DNA of 64,000 bases from Halorubellus sp. JP-L1 (GCF_011440375.1 NZ_JAAOIR010000003.1:62001-126000), one strand, 5' to 3'; counted from the stretch's first letter, positions 1-8,104 are shown. The notes: generated by a model from the sequence alone, not told the origin. A program made the numbers and translations.

Positions 1-210
1 GAAGCGGACCTCCGCACCCCGCTGGTCCCCCACCCCGTCGTTCCGCTCGAAGAGCGCGTCGAGGTGATCGGGGTCGACGACGTCGTAGAGCGGTTCGAGA
101 TCGAGCGGGTCGGTTCCGGTGACGTCGGCCACTCGGTCGACGACGCGCATACTCACGGGGTCCTCGTCGCCTACAGTGGGGCCGGGTACTGAATTGGAAG
201 TCGGAATCAT
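1..210 (-). CDS. HalOD1 (halobacterial output domain) protein, truncated by the window edge
   Basis: The reverse strand reads an open N-terminus whose core runs VADVTGTDPLDLEPLYDVVD, then a segment ending PDHLDALF. This matches the start of the HalOD1 domain, a small haloarchaeal output domain of unknown function often attached to, or encoded near, signalling proteins. The C-terminal half lies beyond base 1. Possible starts are ATG at 219, 210 and 150. I chose 210, but the domain itself begins near the 150 codon, so the start is uncertain. It lies about 110 bases downstream of the Bat-type regulator gene on the same strand. Family recognition is from conserved motifs only. Confidence 0.6.
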   Translation of the reverse strand, partial: MIPTSNSVPGPTVGDEDPVSMRVVDRVADVTGTDPLDLEPLYDVVDPDHLDALFERNDGVGDQRGAEVRF

Positions 211-321
211 CGTGTGCATTGCATCGAAGTACCCCATCCGGGATAGACGTGCTTCGTATCCACCTACAGCGAGCGACGCGGCGAGCGTATACTGATACGC
301 ACCGCGTTCCGCCGCGAGAAC

Positions 322-2478
322 TCACCGCGACTCCGCATCGCCGAACAGCAACGAGAACAGCGTCTCCTCTGCGGTCCGAATGTGGCGACTCACAGTCGGC
401 TGGGAGACGTCCAGGAGTTCGGCGACGTCACGCGCCGAACTCGCGCGCGGTTGCTCGAAGAACCCCGCGAAGTACGCCGTCCTGAGGACTTCCTCCTGGC
501 GCCCCGTCAACTGGTCGAGATACGCCTGCCCCAGTCCCTCGCTCGACCGAACCGGGACGTCCACCTCGCGCCGCGCGACCAGCTCCACGGTATCGAACCG
601 ATCCCTGAACAGTTCGACGAAATCACGCGGCGACGCCGCCTTCGACGTCCGGATCGTTACCCGTGCTTCCTTCGGGGACGCACGGAGGTTCGTCGGAACG
701 GCACCCCGGTCGAGGAGTCCCGCGAGGAACGACCCGGGGCGCAGGGACGCCTCGACGACGACTTGGTTGTCGCGTTCCCGAATTACGGACAGGTCGGAGA
801 TCGCCGAGTATTGGTCGGCGAACGCTCGAACTTGCTGGACGGAAGCGCCCTCGACCGCGCCGACGACGACGATGCCGGACTCCGACCCCGCGGAGACGTC
901 CTCCAGCGCGAACTCGGCATCGTACTCGGCGAGGAACCCGAGCAACGGATAGTCGTCGTCCCGGATCGCGAACTGGAGTTCGACCGACTCCTCGGAAACC
1001 AGCGCGTCGTAGCGCTCGCGAGCGTTCAGCGCGAACCCGACCATCTCCCCCAGCTCGGACAGGACGCCTTCCTCCATCTCGCTGAACACCCCCGGCTCGT
1101 TCGCGTAGAGGTTCAGGAGGCCGTACACGGAGTCGTTGTACGCGACCGGGACCGAGATGCTCGCTCGATACTCCCGCTGCATGGCCTCCTGGCGCCACGG
1201 CTCGAACGGCGGGTCCGCCTGCAGGTCGTTCTGTACCTGTGGTTCGCGAGTCCGGAACGCTCGCCCCGCCGGCCCCTGGCCGTTCTCGCTCGAGTCCGCC
1301 GTGACGGTCACGGCATCCAGGTAGCCTTCTTCGACGCCTGCCCACGCAACCGGCTCGATCTCGTCCGTCTCGATGTCCCGTTCGCCGAACCAGACGAACC
1401 GGTACGGGTCGCTCTCGGCCAGCCGGTCGCAGACAACCCGCTTGATCTCCTCGCTCGAATCCGCATCCAGCAACGATCGAGTGAGCGCGCGGATCTGGTC
1501 GTTCACGCGCTGCACGCGCTCGAGTTGCTCGTTCTTCGACTCGAGGTCGGCCGTGCGTTCGCGCAGCGAGACCTCGCGATCGAGTCGTTCGAACGCCGAC
1601 GCGACGTTCCGGACGAGAATGGACGTGAGCGCGATCCTCGACTCGTCGAACTCGCCCGGTTCGGTCTCTCCACAGATCAGGACGCCGTGGCCGCCGATCG
1701 GAAACACGGCGGCGCTGGATAGCAGCGTGTCCTCGGCCGCGACCTCCGTCTCCGATTCGACGTTCGCGTACACGCGATGTTCGTTCTCCACGAACGCTTG
1801 CCACGCGAGATCGTGCGCGTCGTCGAACAGCGAATCGTCGTCGGCCAGCGAATCGTCGTCGGCCAGCGAATCGTCGTCGGCCAGCGAGTCGTCACCGGCG
1901 AGTTCCGTGCCGCTCCAGGAGCGCGCAGCCGGTTCCAGCGTCCCCGTCTCGCACTCGTACAGGTCGATCGCCGCGATCGAATAGTCGAGGATGTCGCTCG
2001 TCGCCACGACGGCCTGCTCGCAGCACTCCTGAAACGTCTCCACGTTCGAGAGTTCGCTGCCAAGTCCATTGAGCCGCTCCAGCCGGTCGATCTGGCGCCT
2101 CTTGTCGGAGGCGTTCCGGATGACACCGGTCATGTATCGGTCGCCGTCGAGCGCGAACTCGTTGAACGAGATCTCTAACGGCACCCGATGTCCGTCCCTG
2201 TGCTCGCCGGGTAATTCGACGTGATCCCAGTCGAGTCGGCGCGTCCCAGTCTCGAGGTATCGGTCCATCGCCTCGAAATGGCTGTCGACGTACTCGTCGG
2301 GCATGAGTACCGTGAGCGGTTCGCCCCGGAGATCGTCCGGGGCGTAGCCGAGGATCGATTCGATCGACTGATTCACGTACTGGATGCGGCTCTTCGTATC
2401 GATGGTGACGAACGCGTCGGACGTGGTCGCTGCCAGTGCCTCGAGATGGGCGGCAGCCTCCGAATCGTCGATGTTCAT
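322..2478 (-). CDS. PAS/GAF sensor with Bat domain and C-terminal HTH_10
   Basis: A 718-residue cytoplasmic regulator of the bacterioopsin-activator (Bat) type. In order it has an N-terminal PAS domain (SDAFVTIDTKSRIQYVNQS and the typical GVIRNASDKRRQ end), two GAF-like domains, the Bat core, and a C-terminal HTH_10 domain with RQEEVLRTAYFAGFF and VSQPTVSRHIRTAEETLF. No histidine kinase is present, so it probably senses a ligand or redox state and binds DNA directly. An upstream in-frame ATG at 2562 would add 28 residues that look unlike the family. I prefer the ATG at 2478, just before the PAS domain. Between the PAS and first GAF domains is an in-frame 18-bp tandem repeat. The target genes are not evident. 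Confidence 0.88.
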   Translation of the reverse strand: MNIDDSEAAAHLEALAATTSDAFVTIDTKSRIQYVNQSIESILGYAPDDLRGEPLTVLMPDEYVDSHFEAMDRYLETGTRRLDWDHVELPGEHRDGHRVPLEISFNEFALDGDRYMTGVIRNASDKRRQIDRLERLNGLGSELSNVETFQECCEQAVVATSDILDYSIAAIDLYECETGTLEPAARSWSGTELAGDDSLADDDSLADDDSLADDDSLFDDAHDLAWQAFVENEHRVYANVESETEVAAEDTLLSSAAVFPIGGHGVLICGETEPGEFDESRIALTSILVRNVASAFERLDREVSLRERTADLESKNEQLERVQRVNDQIRALTRSLLDADSSEEIKRVVCDRLAESDPYRFVWFGERDIETDEIEPVAWAGVEEGYLDAVTVTADSSENGQGPAGRAFRTREPQVQNDLQADPPFEPWRQEAMQREYRASISVPVAYNDSVYGLLNLYANEPGVFSEMEEGVLSELGEMVGFALNARERYDALVSEESVELQFAIRDDDYPLLGFLAEYDAEFALEDVSAGSESGIVVVGAVEGASVQQVRAFADQYSAISDLSVIRERDNQVVVEASLRPGSFLAGLLDRGAVPTNLRASPKEARVTIRTSKAASPRDFVELFRDRFDTVELVARREVDVPVRSSEGLGQAYLDQLTGRQEEVLRTAYFAGFFEQPRASSARDVAELLDVSQPTVSRHIRTAEETLFSLLFGDAESR
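1822..1892 (-). repeat. 18-bp in-frame tandem repeat in the Bat-type regulator
   Basis: About three and a half copies of an 18-bp unit encode repeated LADDDS residues in a linker of the PAS/GAF/Bat protein. The near-identity at DNA level points to recent slippage expansion. It should be length-polymorphic and probably acts as a flexible acidic linker. Confidence 0.8.
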
Positions 2479-2765
2479 GTGGAGAGCAGAGGTGGCGAGC
2501 GGATATCGAGAGAACGCGGAAGCGGTCGAACCCACTACCGTCGTCAACTTCGAGATGCCCAACCTCGTTTACTGATGTGGTCTTCGGACTCTCGCCAGTT
2601 GAGGACGTGGCCTAACATCTACAGAACGTGCTTCTCCACCAATGGTTTGCTCCCCTCTCCGGCGTCCTCCTGATGTCGGCAGCAAAACCCGCCCTCACTC
2701 GGAGACGGAACCGTAGCCCGCGTCGAGATTACTCGACCGGGACGGGTACCCTGCGGTTGCCACGA

Positions 2766-2791
2766 CCCCCACACCACCCGTTCCGTTGTTT
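2766..2791 (-). repeat. Putative origin recognition box 1 (reverse)
   Basis: The reverse strand reads AACAACGGAACGGGTGGTGT followed by GGGGG. It shares the AACAACGGAA core and the G-rich tail with the other boxes in the region. Confidence 0.55.
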
Positions 2792-3047
2792 ACTCGCCGG
2801 ACATCCAATCTGGTGTGGTTTTTCCGTGGTCTGAGATCAGACACCAACTCGGCGTCGGTAGGAGTTGTCTCACTCTGGAACGGTTCGTGCGTCTCGATTC
2901 GTCGTCGGTGAGAGAGACTCCTGAGAGAGCGGTATGGTGGCGAGCAGCTTGACGGAGCAGGGTCGATTGATGACCCACCGTCGAAAGAACTGCGCGGACG
3001 AACCGCCCGTGTTACCGATCGACGAAGGGGGCACGACCCTCGAGGAG

Positions 3048-3075
3048 AACAGCGGAAGTCGTGGTGTCGGGTGGG
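3048..3075 (+). repeat. Putative origin recognition box 2 (forward)
   Basis: Reads AACAGCGGAAGTCGTGGTGT then CGGGTGGG. It is a diverged copy, preceded by CTCGAGGAG as box 4 is preceded by CTCGAG. Confidence 0.5.
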
Positions 3076-3157
3076 AGTGATATCGGACCAGTGGGCGAAT
3101 TTTGGTCGCTGAGGAATTGGAGAGGCGGAATGGGGTTTGATGCGTTGGTGGGACTCT

Positions 3158-3180
3158 CCCACCCCACTGGTTCCGTTGTT
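3158..3180 (-). repeat. Putative origin recognition box 3 (reverse), left flank of the AT-rich core
   Basis: The reverse strand reads AACAACGGAACCAGTGGGGT then GGG. It is identical over this length to box 5 at 3687 but in the opposite orientation. It is the nearest left-hand repeat to the AT-rich segment apart from the hairpin at 3189. Confidence 0.6.
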
Positions 3181-3188
3181 ATGGTGAT

Positions 3189-3221
3189 GGAACGGGGGTG
3201 GGGGGACCCACCCCCAGTTCC
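3189..3221. repeat. G/C-rich inverted repeat in the origin region
   Basis: The arms GGAAC plus GGGGGTGG and CCACCCCC plus GTTCC pair almost perfectly around a short GGGA centre, with one extra base per arm. The arms resemble two recognition boxes placed head to head, so it could be a paired initiator site rather than an RNA hairpin. Confidence 0.55.
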
Positions 3222-3236
3222 AAATCCGACTACGGC

Positions 3237-3360
3237 AGACTACGGATTAGTTTTGGATAGATTGTATTAAGGTTTGGGTTATAGTTGGGTTAGAACTCGT
3301 CGTAGTTATTTCAACTAGAATATCTATTGCTTGTTCGACTGGGATTGGTAGTAGCAATGT
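3237..3360. other. AT-rich segment, putative DNA unwinding element
   Basis: This roughly 120-base stretch is clearly richer in A and T than its GC-rich surroundings and lacks a gene. Its position between oppositely oriented repeats near orc1/cdc6 is the basis for calling it an unwinding element. Confidence 0.55.
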
Positions 3361-3421
3361 GAGAAGAGAGAAGGAAACCAAAGCCCTGCGGAGGGACAGA
3401 CCCCACCCTGCTCACCTCGAG

Positions 3422-3448
3422 AACAGCGGAAGTAGTGGGGTGGGGGTG
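3422..3448 (+). repeat. Putative origin recognition box 4 (forward), right flank of the AT-rich core
   Basis: Reads AACAGCGGAAGTAGTGGGGT then GGGGGTG. It is a close match to the element in the orc1 upstream region (5059-5085, reverse). Confidence 0.6.
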
Positions 3449-3583
3449 TCCCGAACGGTGCTGGACGCCGGGAGATTCTGGAGGTAACGTCCGAACGCGA
3501 CGACGATCGGGGCGTCCTGGTCTGGCGGACCCGGTCGCATCGAGGCGGGACGGGATGAGTCGAGAAGAGCGAAGAGACGGAAG

Positions 3584-3610
3584 TAGCAGCGGAAGCGATG
3601 GACTGGGGTG
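3584..3610 (+). repeat. Putative origin recognition box, weak copy
   Basis: Reads AGCAGCGGAAG, a diverged centre, then CTGGGGTGG. It keeps the GCGGAAG and GGGGTGG blocks only, so it is a low-confidence copy. Confidence 0.35.
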
Positions 3611-3686
3611 GTTATCCGTGGTTCACGTCAGGCGGTGAACTGCGACAGGTCCATGACGACTCGACCCCCACCCACCTCATCCCGAA

Positions 3687-3713
3687 AACAACGGAACCAG
3701 TGGGGTGGGTGGG
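3687..3713 (+). repeat. Putative origin recognition box 5 (forward)
   Basis: Reads AACAACGGAACCAGTGGGGT then GGGTGGG, the best-conserved copy. It lies just beyond the 3' end of orc1/cdc6 and matches box 3 in inverted orientation. Confidence 0.6.
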
Positions 3714-3772
3714 TAGTGGGTTCTCCCAGCCTCCCCGTCGCGGGCGAGCGTTCGAACGTCGCGAGCCAGCGG

Positions 3773-4969
3773 TCAGAGCACGTCCATGTCGAGTTCGAGG
3801 AGTTCGCTGACGCCGGCGCGAACGATGTCCGCGTCGTGGTTCAGTTGCTGTTCCGTGAACTTCCCGCCGTCGCGACCGCGGTTCGTCTCCGTTCGCTCGA
3901 TGATCCCGAGCTGGGCGAGCGACGCGAGGTGGTCGCGGACCGACCGGAGCGAGACGGGATCGTCGCCCTGCTGGCGGCAGACGTCCTGGTACACGGGGAC
4001 GACGTCGCGCGTCCGCGCGGGCGTCTCGTCACGTTCTTCGAGGACGACGAGCGCGTAGAGCGCGTACTGGCCGTGCGGGGAGAGCGTCGAGATCCCCTCC
4101 TCGACCTGATTCTTCTTGAGTCGGTTCTTCGCGCGCCGCACGTGCTGTTCGGTGACGTGCTCGGCGTCGTCCTGTCGCGCGAGGTCGCCGGCCATCAGGA
4201 GCAGGTCGAGCGCTTGCCGGGCGTCCCCCGAGTCGCGTGCGCCGTACGCGGCACAGAGCGGGACGACCTCGTCCGCGAGCGTGTTCTCGTGGAACGCGAC
4301 GGTCTCGCGCTGGCGGAGGACCTCCTGGAGTTCCGTGGCGTTGTACGCCGAGAAGTTCACTTCGCGTTCGCAGAGTGACGACCGAACCTTCGACGAGAGG
4401 TTCTCGCGGAACGAGAGGTCGTTGGAGATCCCGATGACGCCGAGGTCGACGTCGTCGATCACGCCGTTGTCGCGAGCGCGCGAGAGCTGGTAGAGGATGG
4501 AGTCGTCGTTGATGTGGTCGACCTCGTCGAGCACGACGATGACGGTTCCCTGGCGGTTCTCGAGTTCGTCCCAGAGCGCGTTGTAGACCGCGGATTGGGG
4601 ATACCCCGTCGTCGACATCTCTTTGCCGGCGTCCCGCATCCGGTTGACGAGTTCGACGGCGGTCTGGTAGCTCGTGTTCAGGCCGTCGCAGTTCACGTCG
4701 ATCGTGGTGAGGTCGACGTCGGGGACGTCGCGAACGTCGCGTTCGAGGCGGTCCAGCAAGAACCGGGTCGCGGCGGTCTTCCCGACGCCGCTCTTCCCGT
4801 AGATGAAGATGTTGGAGGGGTTCTCGCCGTTGATGACGGGCTGGAGGGCGGCGTGGAACTCGGTGAGTTCCTCGTCGCGCCCGACGAGTTCGTCGGGCGT
4901 GTATTGCTCCGTCAGCGCGTCCCGGTTCTGGAAGACGCGCGTGTCCTGCTCGAAACTGAAGTCCGCCAT
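3773..4969 (-). CDS. orc1: Orc1/Cdc6 family replication initiator
   Basis: A 398-residue AAA+ ATPase that binds origin repeats and recruits the MCM helicase. Walker A is GKSGVGKT at about residues 58-65 and Walker B is VIVVLDEVDHI at about 143-153. The family's central ISND sensor region (GVIGISNDLSF) follows, then a C-terminal winged helix (residues about 300-398). The ATG at 4969 was chosen because it begins the conserved MADFSFEQDTRVF and lies 27 bases from a TATA element at about 4995. The longer reading frame to 5062 adds non-conserved residues. Recognition-box-like repeats flank the gene on both sides, including one upstream at 5059-5085, so autoregulation is likely. Confidence 0.93.
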   Translation of the reverse strand: MADFSFEQDTRVFQNRDALTEQYTPDELVGRDEELTEFHAALQPVINGENPSNIFIYGKSGVGKTAATRFLLDRLERDVRDVPDVDLTTIDVNCDGLNTSYQTAVELVNRMRDAGKEMSTTGYPQSAVYNALWDELENRQGTVIVVLDEVDHINDDSILYQLSRARDNGVIDDVDLGVIGISNDLSFRENLSSKVRSSLCEREVNFSAYNATELQEVLRQRETVAFHENTLADEVVPLCAAYGARDSGDARQALDLLLMAGDLARQDDAEHVTEQHVRRAKNRLKKNQVEEGISTLSPHGQYALYALVVLEERDETPARTRDVVPVYQDVCRQQGDDPVSLRSVRDHLASLAQLGIIERTETNRGRDGGKFTEQQLNHDADIVRAGVSELLELDMDVL

Positions 4970-4989
4970 GCTGTGACAATCAGATGGAT

Positions 4990-5001
4990 CCCACATAAAC
5001 A
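4990..5001 (-). promoter_or_regulatory. TATA element of orc1/cdc6
   Basis: The reverse strand reads GTTTATGTGG, centred about 27 bases from the ATG at 4969. This is consistent with a leaderless transcript. Confidence 0.5.
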
Positions 5002-5058
5002 CTTCGACCAGGGGTTCCGATGTTTCCTGTGAAGCCGATGGTGATAAAACCCCGACGA

Positions 5059-5085
5059 CCACCCCTCCCCAATACTTCCGCTGCT
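5059..5085 (-). repeat. Putative origin recognition box upstream of orc1
   Basis: The reverse strand reads AGCAGCGGAAGTATTGGGGA then GGGGTGG, close to box 4. It sits about 90 bases before the orc1 start, where an initiator could repress its own gene. Confidence 0.5.
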
Positions 5086-5149
5086 AATCGCTTGCGGGCG
5101 CCGCCCTCGACCCGCCATCTGTACCCCTGCATCGCGAACTTCTCACACC

Positions 5150-5215
5150 GAGATTCGGTAAAATCGGTCTTCTCGCCACACCACCACTTCCGGTCAACTA
5201 CCCCGCCCTACTCGC
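5150..5215 (-). ncRNA. Predicted 3' end of the TnpB guide (omega) RNA and transposon right end
   Basis: In IS200/IS605-type elements the guide RNA spans the 3' end of tnpB and the transposon right end, and the guide is read from the flanking DNA. After the tnpB stop the reverse strand reads GGGCGGGGTAGTTGAC, resembling the ends of haloarchaeal tnpB elements as I recall them. The following bases (about 5170-5190) would be the guide. The boundaries are inferred and not measured. Confidence 0.4.
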
Positions 5216-6464
5216 GCTGACGCGCTCGGTGAGGACGGGGCTTGTCCATGAACTCGGCCTCGAACCCTTCCGGGTGGGCGGTGAATCCGTCGCTCGGCGT
5301 CACTGTTCCAGACTTCAGGGCAAGCTGACTGTCGCCCGCCCGCCGAGACGACTGTTGGCCTCGACGGACATACCGCATCCCGATGTTCTTCGCCGCGTTG
5401 TAGTCCGCGTTCGCTTCTGCCTCGCAGTTCACGCACCGGAAGTCGTTTCGAGTCGGGCGATTCTCATCCGCCGTGAACCCACACTCGGCGCACCGCTGAG
5501 ACGTGTACGCCGAACCGACTTCCTTCACCGAGATACCCTCTGCCTCGGCTTTGTACGCTACTTGCTCGTAGAGCGTTCTGAACGCCCACTTGTGCCCCCA
5601 CGACGCACCCGTTCGGTCGCGGATATCAGTCAAGTCCTCGAACGCGATTACGTCGCAATCGTATCGGAGTGCTTCGTCTACGATGGCGTTGGACGCTTGG
5701 TGGAGTACGTCGCGGACGTAGCGAAGTTCACGGCCACTCGACCGTTCGAGCGTCCGGTGGGCGCTTCGCGTCCCGGTCTGTTGAAGTCCGGCACGCACCT
5801 TCTCGAACTCGCGGAGGTCGTGGGTTAGCTCTCGCCCGCTGAGGAAGTACGCCGTACTGGTGACGGCGAGGTTTTCGATACCGAGGTCGACCCCGAGGAC
5901 CGTTCCGTCCTCGGCGGTGTTTCGCTCGGCGTCGGTTTTGGATCGGCGGAATCCAATATGCAAGAAGTACTCGCCGTCACGGGCGGTGAGGGTGCTTTCC
6001 ATGACGCTCCACGTGTCCGAGTCGAGGTACTTGTGTTGGTAGCCATCGTCGGCGTCGGGCAGCGCAAGGTCACATCGGACGCGACTCTCCGTGGTGGAGA
6101 GGGACACCGTGTCGTCGTCGAACAGCGTCATGGTCCGCGTATCGTATTTCACGGTCGGTGCGGTGAAGGTTGGCTTGCTCACCGCCTTGCCTTTTGACCG
6201 GCGTTCGAGACAGCCGGTGATGGCTTGGGCGGCTTGGTGGGTGGCGAGAATCGCGTGCTGACTACCGAGGTCGGTGTGTTCGCGCACGCCGTCGTAGGCG
6301 AGGGGCTGGACGTCGCTCTTGGCGTTGCACGTGCCCCACGCCATGTCGGTGGCGAGTTGGCACCCACGCTTCCACTCGGAGATGGTCTCTTCGAGGAGGT
6401 CGCGTTCCTCGTCCGTAGCTTCGAGACGAGTGATCGCCGTCCGACGCACGTAGTCGTCTGCCAC
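5208..6464 (-). CDS. tnpB: TnpB, RNA-guided endonuclease of an IS200/IS605-type element (solo)
   Basis: A 418-residue TnpB with an apparently complete RuvC site: Asp193 in GVDLGIENLAV, Glu276 in IAFEDL and Asp354 in ADYNAAKNIG. A four-cysteine zinc finger (Cys325, 328, 344, 347) sits between the last two. TnpB uses an RNA from the element's own right end to cut DNA next to a short target motif and favours transposon retention. No TnpA transposase lies beside it, so the element cannot move alone. The start is GTG at 6464, about 25-30 bases from the TATA sequence TAAATATAAG. The intact motifs and plain haloarchaeal codon use suggest it is still functional. Confidence 0.92.
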   Translation of the reverse strand: MADDYVRRTAITRLEATDEERDLLEETISEWKRGCQLATDMAWGTCNAKSDVQPLAYDGVREHTDLGSQHAILATHQAAQAITGCLERRSKGKAVSKPTFTAPTVKYDTRTMTLFDDDTVSLSTTESRVRCDLALPDADDGYQHKYLDSDTWSVMESTLTARDGEYFLHIGFRRSKTDAERNTAEDGTVLGVDLGIENLAVTSTAYFLSGRELTHDLREFEKVRAGLQQTGTRSAHRTLERSSGRELRYVRDVLHQASNAIVDEALRYDCDVIAFEDLTDIRDRTGASWGHKWAFRTLYEQVAYKAEAEGISVKEVGSAYTSQRCAECGFTADENRPTRNDFRCVNCEAEANADYNAAKNIGMRYVRRGQQSSRRAGDSQLALKSGTVTPSDGFTAHPEGFEAEFMDKPRPHRARQRE

Positions 6465-6487
6465 GTATTCAATGTAGATATGAGGCT

Positions 6488-6500
6488 ACTTATATTTAGG
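6488..6500 (-). promoter_or_regulatory. TATA element of tnpB
   Basis: The reverse strand reads CCTAAATATAAG, centred about 29 bases before the GTG at 6464, as expected for a leaderless archaeal promoter. Confidence 0.6.
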
Positions 6501-6801
6501 TGTTTGCAGTCACTACAAATGCGCTCCTCCCCTCCCTGCTCGCTCCCGCTGGTCGCTCCTTGCGGAAGGGACTCCGCGCTTCCGCTTCAGTTGAAAAAAT
6601 CGTCAGACGCACTCGGTTGCAGCTACCCACCCATGCCCTTCGCAGGAACTCCCCCGTGATCGGGGAATCCGCGACGGCATCGCGCACCGCCCACGCCAGT
6701 TACCCCACGTTCGAAATCCGACTGTGTGGGGTAACTACGGATTTTACGTTCCGTCACAGCGCAACGGGCACCTTCCCGCGCGGACGAAAGCAAAACTACG
6801 G
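6501..6801. other. Gene-free stretch between tnpB and the aldo/keto reductase gene
   Basis: No supported gene. The only structure I see is a perfect inverted repeat near its right end (6698-6736). Confidence 0.5.
6698..6736. terminator. Perfect 11-bp inverted repeat, possible terminator hairpin
   Basis: The arms AGTTACCCCAC and GTGGGGTAACT are separated by 17 bases. It lies about 65 bases past the stop of the leftward aldo/keto reductase gene, so it may end that transcript. No T-run follows, so it may instead be a remnant of a mobile element. Confidence 0.4.
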
Positions 6802-7602
6802 TCATCGAGTCCAGGGTGCGTCGTCGGGGTCGATCTGTCGCTCGGTTCGTTCGATGGCGTCGATGCGCGCGACGTCCTCGTCGTCGAGTTCGAGTTCGCG
6901 AGCCGCGTAGTTCTCCTCGATGTGCGCGGCCGAGGACGATCGTGGGATTGCGGTGACCGCTTTCGCGCGGAGCCACGCGAGACTCACCTGCGCTGGCGTT
7001 GCATCGTGCTTCGCTGCGATATCGACGAGTTCCGGAACGTCGAAGACTGCGCCCTTCGCGAGCGGCGAGTAGGCGACCAACTCGTGGTCGTGTTCATCAG
7101 CGTACGCTCGGAGTTCGTCCTGCTGGAGGAGCGGATGGCACTCGACCTGGTGTGCGAAGATCGACGCGTCGAGGTGATCGCGTGCCTCGTCGAGCATGCT
7201 GGGCGTGAAGTTCGAGAGTCCGACGTGACGGACGACGCCGTCGTCGTGGAGTTCGTCGAACGCCCGGAGCGTCTCCTCGGGGTCGTACGCCTCGATCGGC
7301 CAGTGCACGTAGAGGAGGTCGACGACGTCGACGCCGAGGCGCTCGCGGCACCGATCGAACTGATCGAGGACGTCGTCGTACGCGAGGTTCCGGGGGAGGA
7401 TCTTCGTGGCGAGGAAGACGTCGTCGCGGTCGACGGTCGACGCCTGGATGCCGTCGCCGACGGCGCCCTGGTTCTCGTACATCTGTGCGGTGTCGACGTG
7501 CCGATAGCCGACGTCGAGCGCGTGCCGAACGCTCTCTTCGCACGTGCCTGGTTCGAGGCCCGCCGTACCGATGCCGAGGTCGGGGATAGTGTCACGGGTC
7601 AT
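6802..7602 (-). CDS. Aldo/keto reductase
   Basis: A 266-residue NAD(P)H-dependent carbonyl reductase of the AKR family, a soluble (alpha/beta)8 barrel. The tetrad is visible: Asp and Tyr in HVDTAQMYEN, Lys in LATKIL and His in YVHWPIEAY. The cofactor phosphate-binding IPRSSSAAHIEEN near the C-terminus is also present. Its length fits the short prokaryotic AKRs (2,5-diketogluconate reductase-like). It is a single gene between tnpB and a small membrane protein gene, which gives no hint of its substrate. Confidence 0.92.
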   Translation of the reverse strand: MTRDTIPDLGIGTAGLEPGTCEESVRHALDVGYRHVDTAQMYENQGAVGDGIQASTVDRDDVFLATKILPRNLAYDDVLDQFDRCRERLGVDVVDLLYVHWPIEAYDPEETLRAFDELHDDGVVRHVGLSNFTPSMLDEARDHLDASIFAHQVECHPLLQQDELRAYADEHDHELVAYSPLAKGAVFDVPELVDIAAKHDATPAQVSLAWLRAKAVTAIPRSSSAAHIEENYAARELELDDEDVARIDAIERTERQIDPDDAPWTR

Positions 7603-7726
7603 GATGGGAGTCGCTCGCTCTCGGGGGAACGACTGTCAGAACCGTCGTCTCCAACGAGTGTAGCGATACCGACTCCATCACCGGTCCTGTCTCCGATTCG
7701 AGTCCTCGGTCCATCGGGTCCGTCGG

Positions 7727-7737
7727 ATTTTTTATAG
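7727..7737 (+). promoter_or_regulatory. TATA element of the small membrane protein gene
   Basis: TTTTTTATAGG is centred about 25 bases before the ATG at 7758, giving a leaderless transcript. Confidence 0.6.
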
Positions 7738-7757
7738 GTGGTCCCTGCATCTCGTAC

Positions 7758-8015
7758 ATGACTGATGGCTCGGAGTCCGACGGGTCGACGTCCACCGTCG
7801 ACGACGAGACCGGTGGCATCGGGAGCGTCCTGTACGCTGGCGTTCTCCTGGGAATCGGCTTCCTCTTCCTGGTCGATTCGACCACGCATCTTTCGTACCT
7901 GTACGAGGGCATCGTGATCTCTCCGATCGGCGGCTGGGTCCGGATACTGATCACGTCGATACTTGGCTCGACGTTTGTCGTCGCGTCACTCTCTGTCGTC
8001 CTCGATAGCACCTAG
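7758..8015 (+). CDS. Small two-helix membrane protein, function unknown
   Basis: An 85-residue protein with an acidic, serine-rich N-terminus of about 22 residues. Two hydrophobic segments follow (about 24-42, VLYAGVLLGIGFLFLV, and about 60-82, VRILITSILGSTFVVASLSVV). The segment between them includes HLSYLYEGIVISPIGG. A strong TATA box directly upstream supports the start. I do not recognise a characterised family. Codon use matches its neighbours. Confidence 0.75.
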   Translation: MTDGSESDGSTSTVDDETGGIGSVLYAGVLLGIGFLFLVDSTTHLSYLYEGIVISPIGGWVRILITSILGSTFVVASLSVVLDST

Positions 8016-8104
8016 CCGTCGTTCGGCCTGGGATGCGCTCGTAGGTTTTTCGTCGTTCGGACGGGATCGAGGTCGGCAGCGTACTCGTCGAAGTGAGCGG
8101 GTGC

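Larger units (their letters stand above)
2563..3772. other. Gene-free putative replication origin region
   Basis: No convincing gene occupies this 1.2-kb stretch next to orc1/cdc6. It holds several copies of a G-rich element (AACARCGGAA, about five bases, then GGGGTGGG) in both orientations. The AT-rich segment at 3237-3360 lies between a reverse copy (3158-3180) and a forward copy (3422-3448). Haloarchaeal chromosomal and plasmid origins have this layout: an AT-rich unwinding element flanked by oppositely oriented origin recognition boxes beside a cdc6 gene. The exact box sequence differs from the best-known haloarchaeal ORB, which fits a different Orc1 lineage. Confidence 0.72.
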
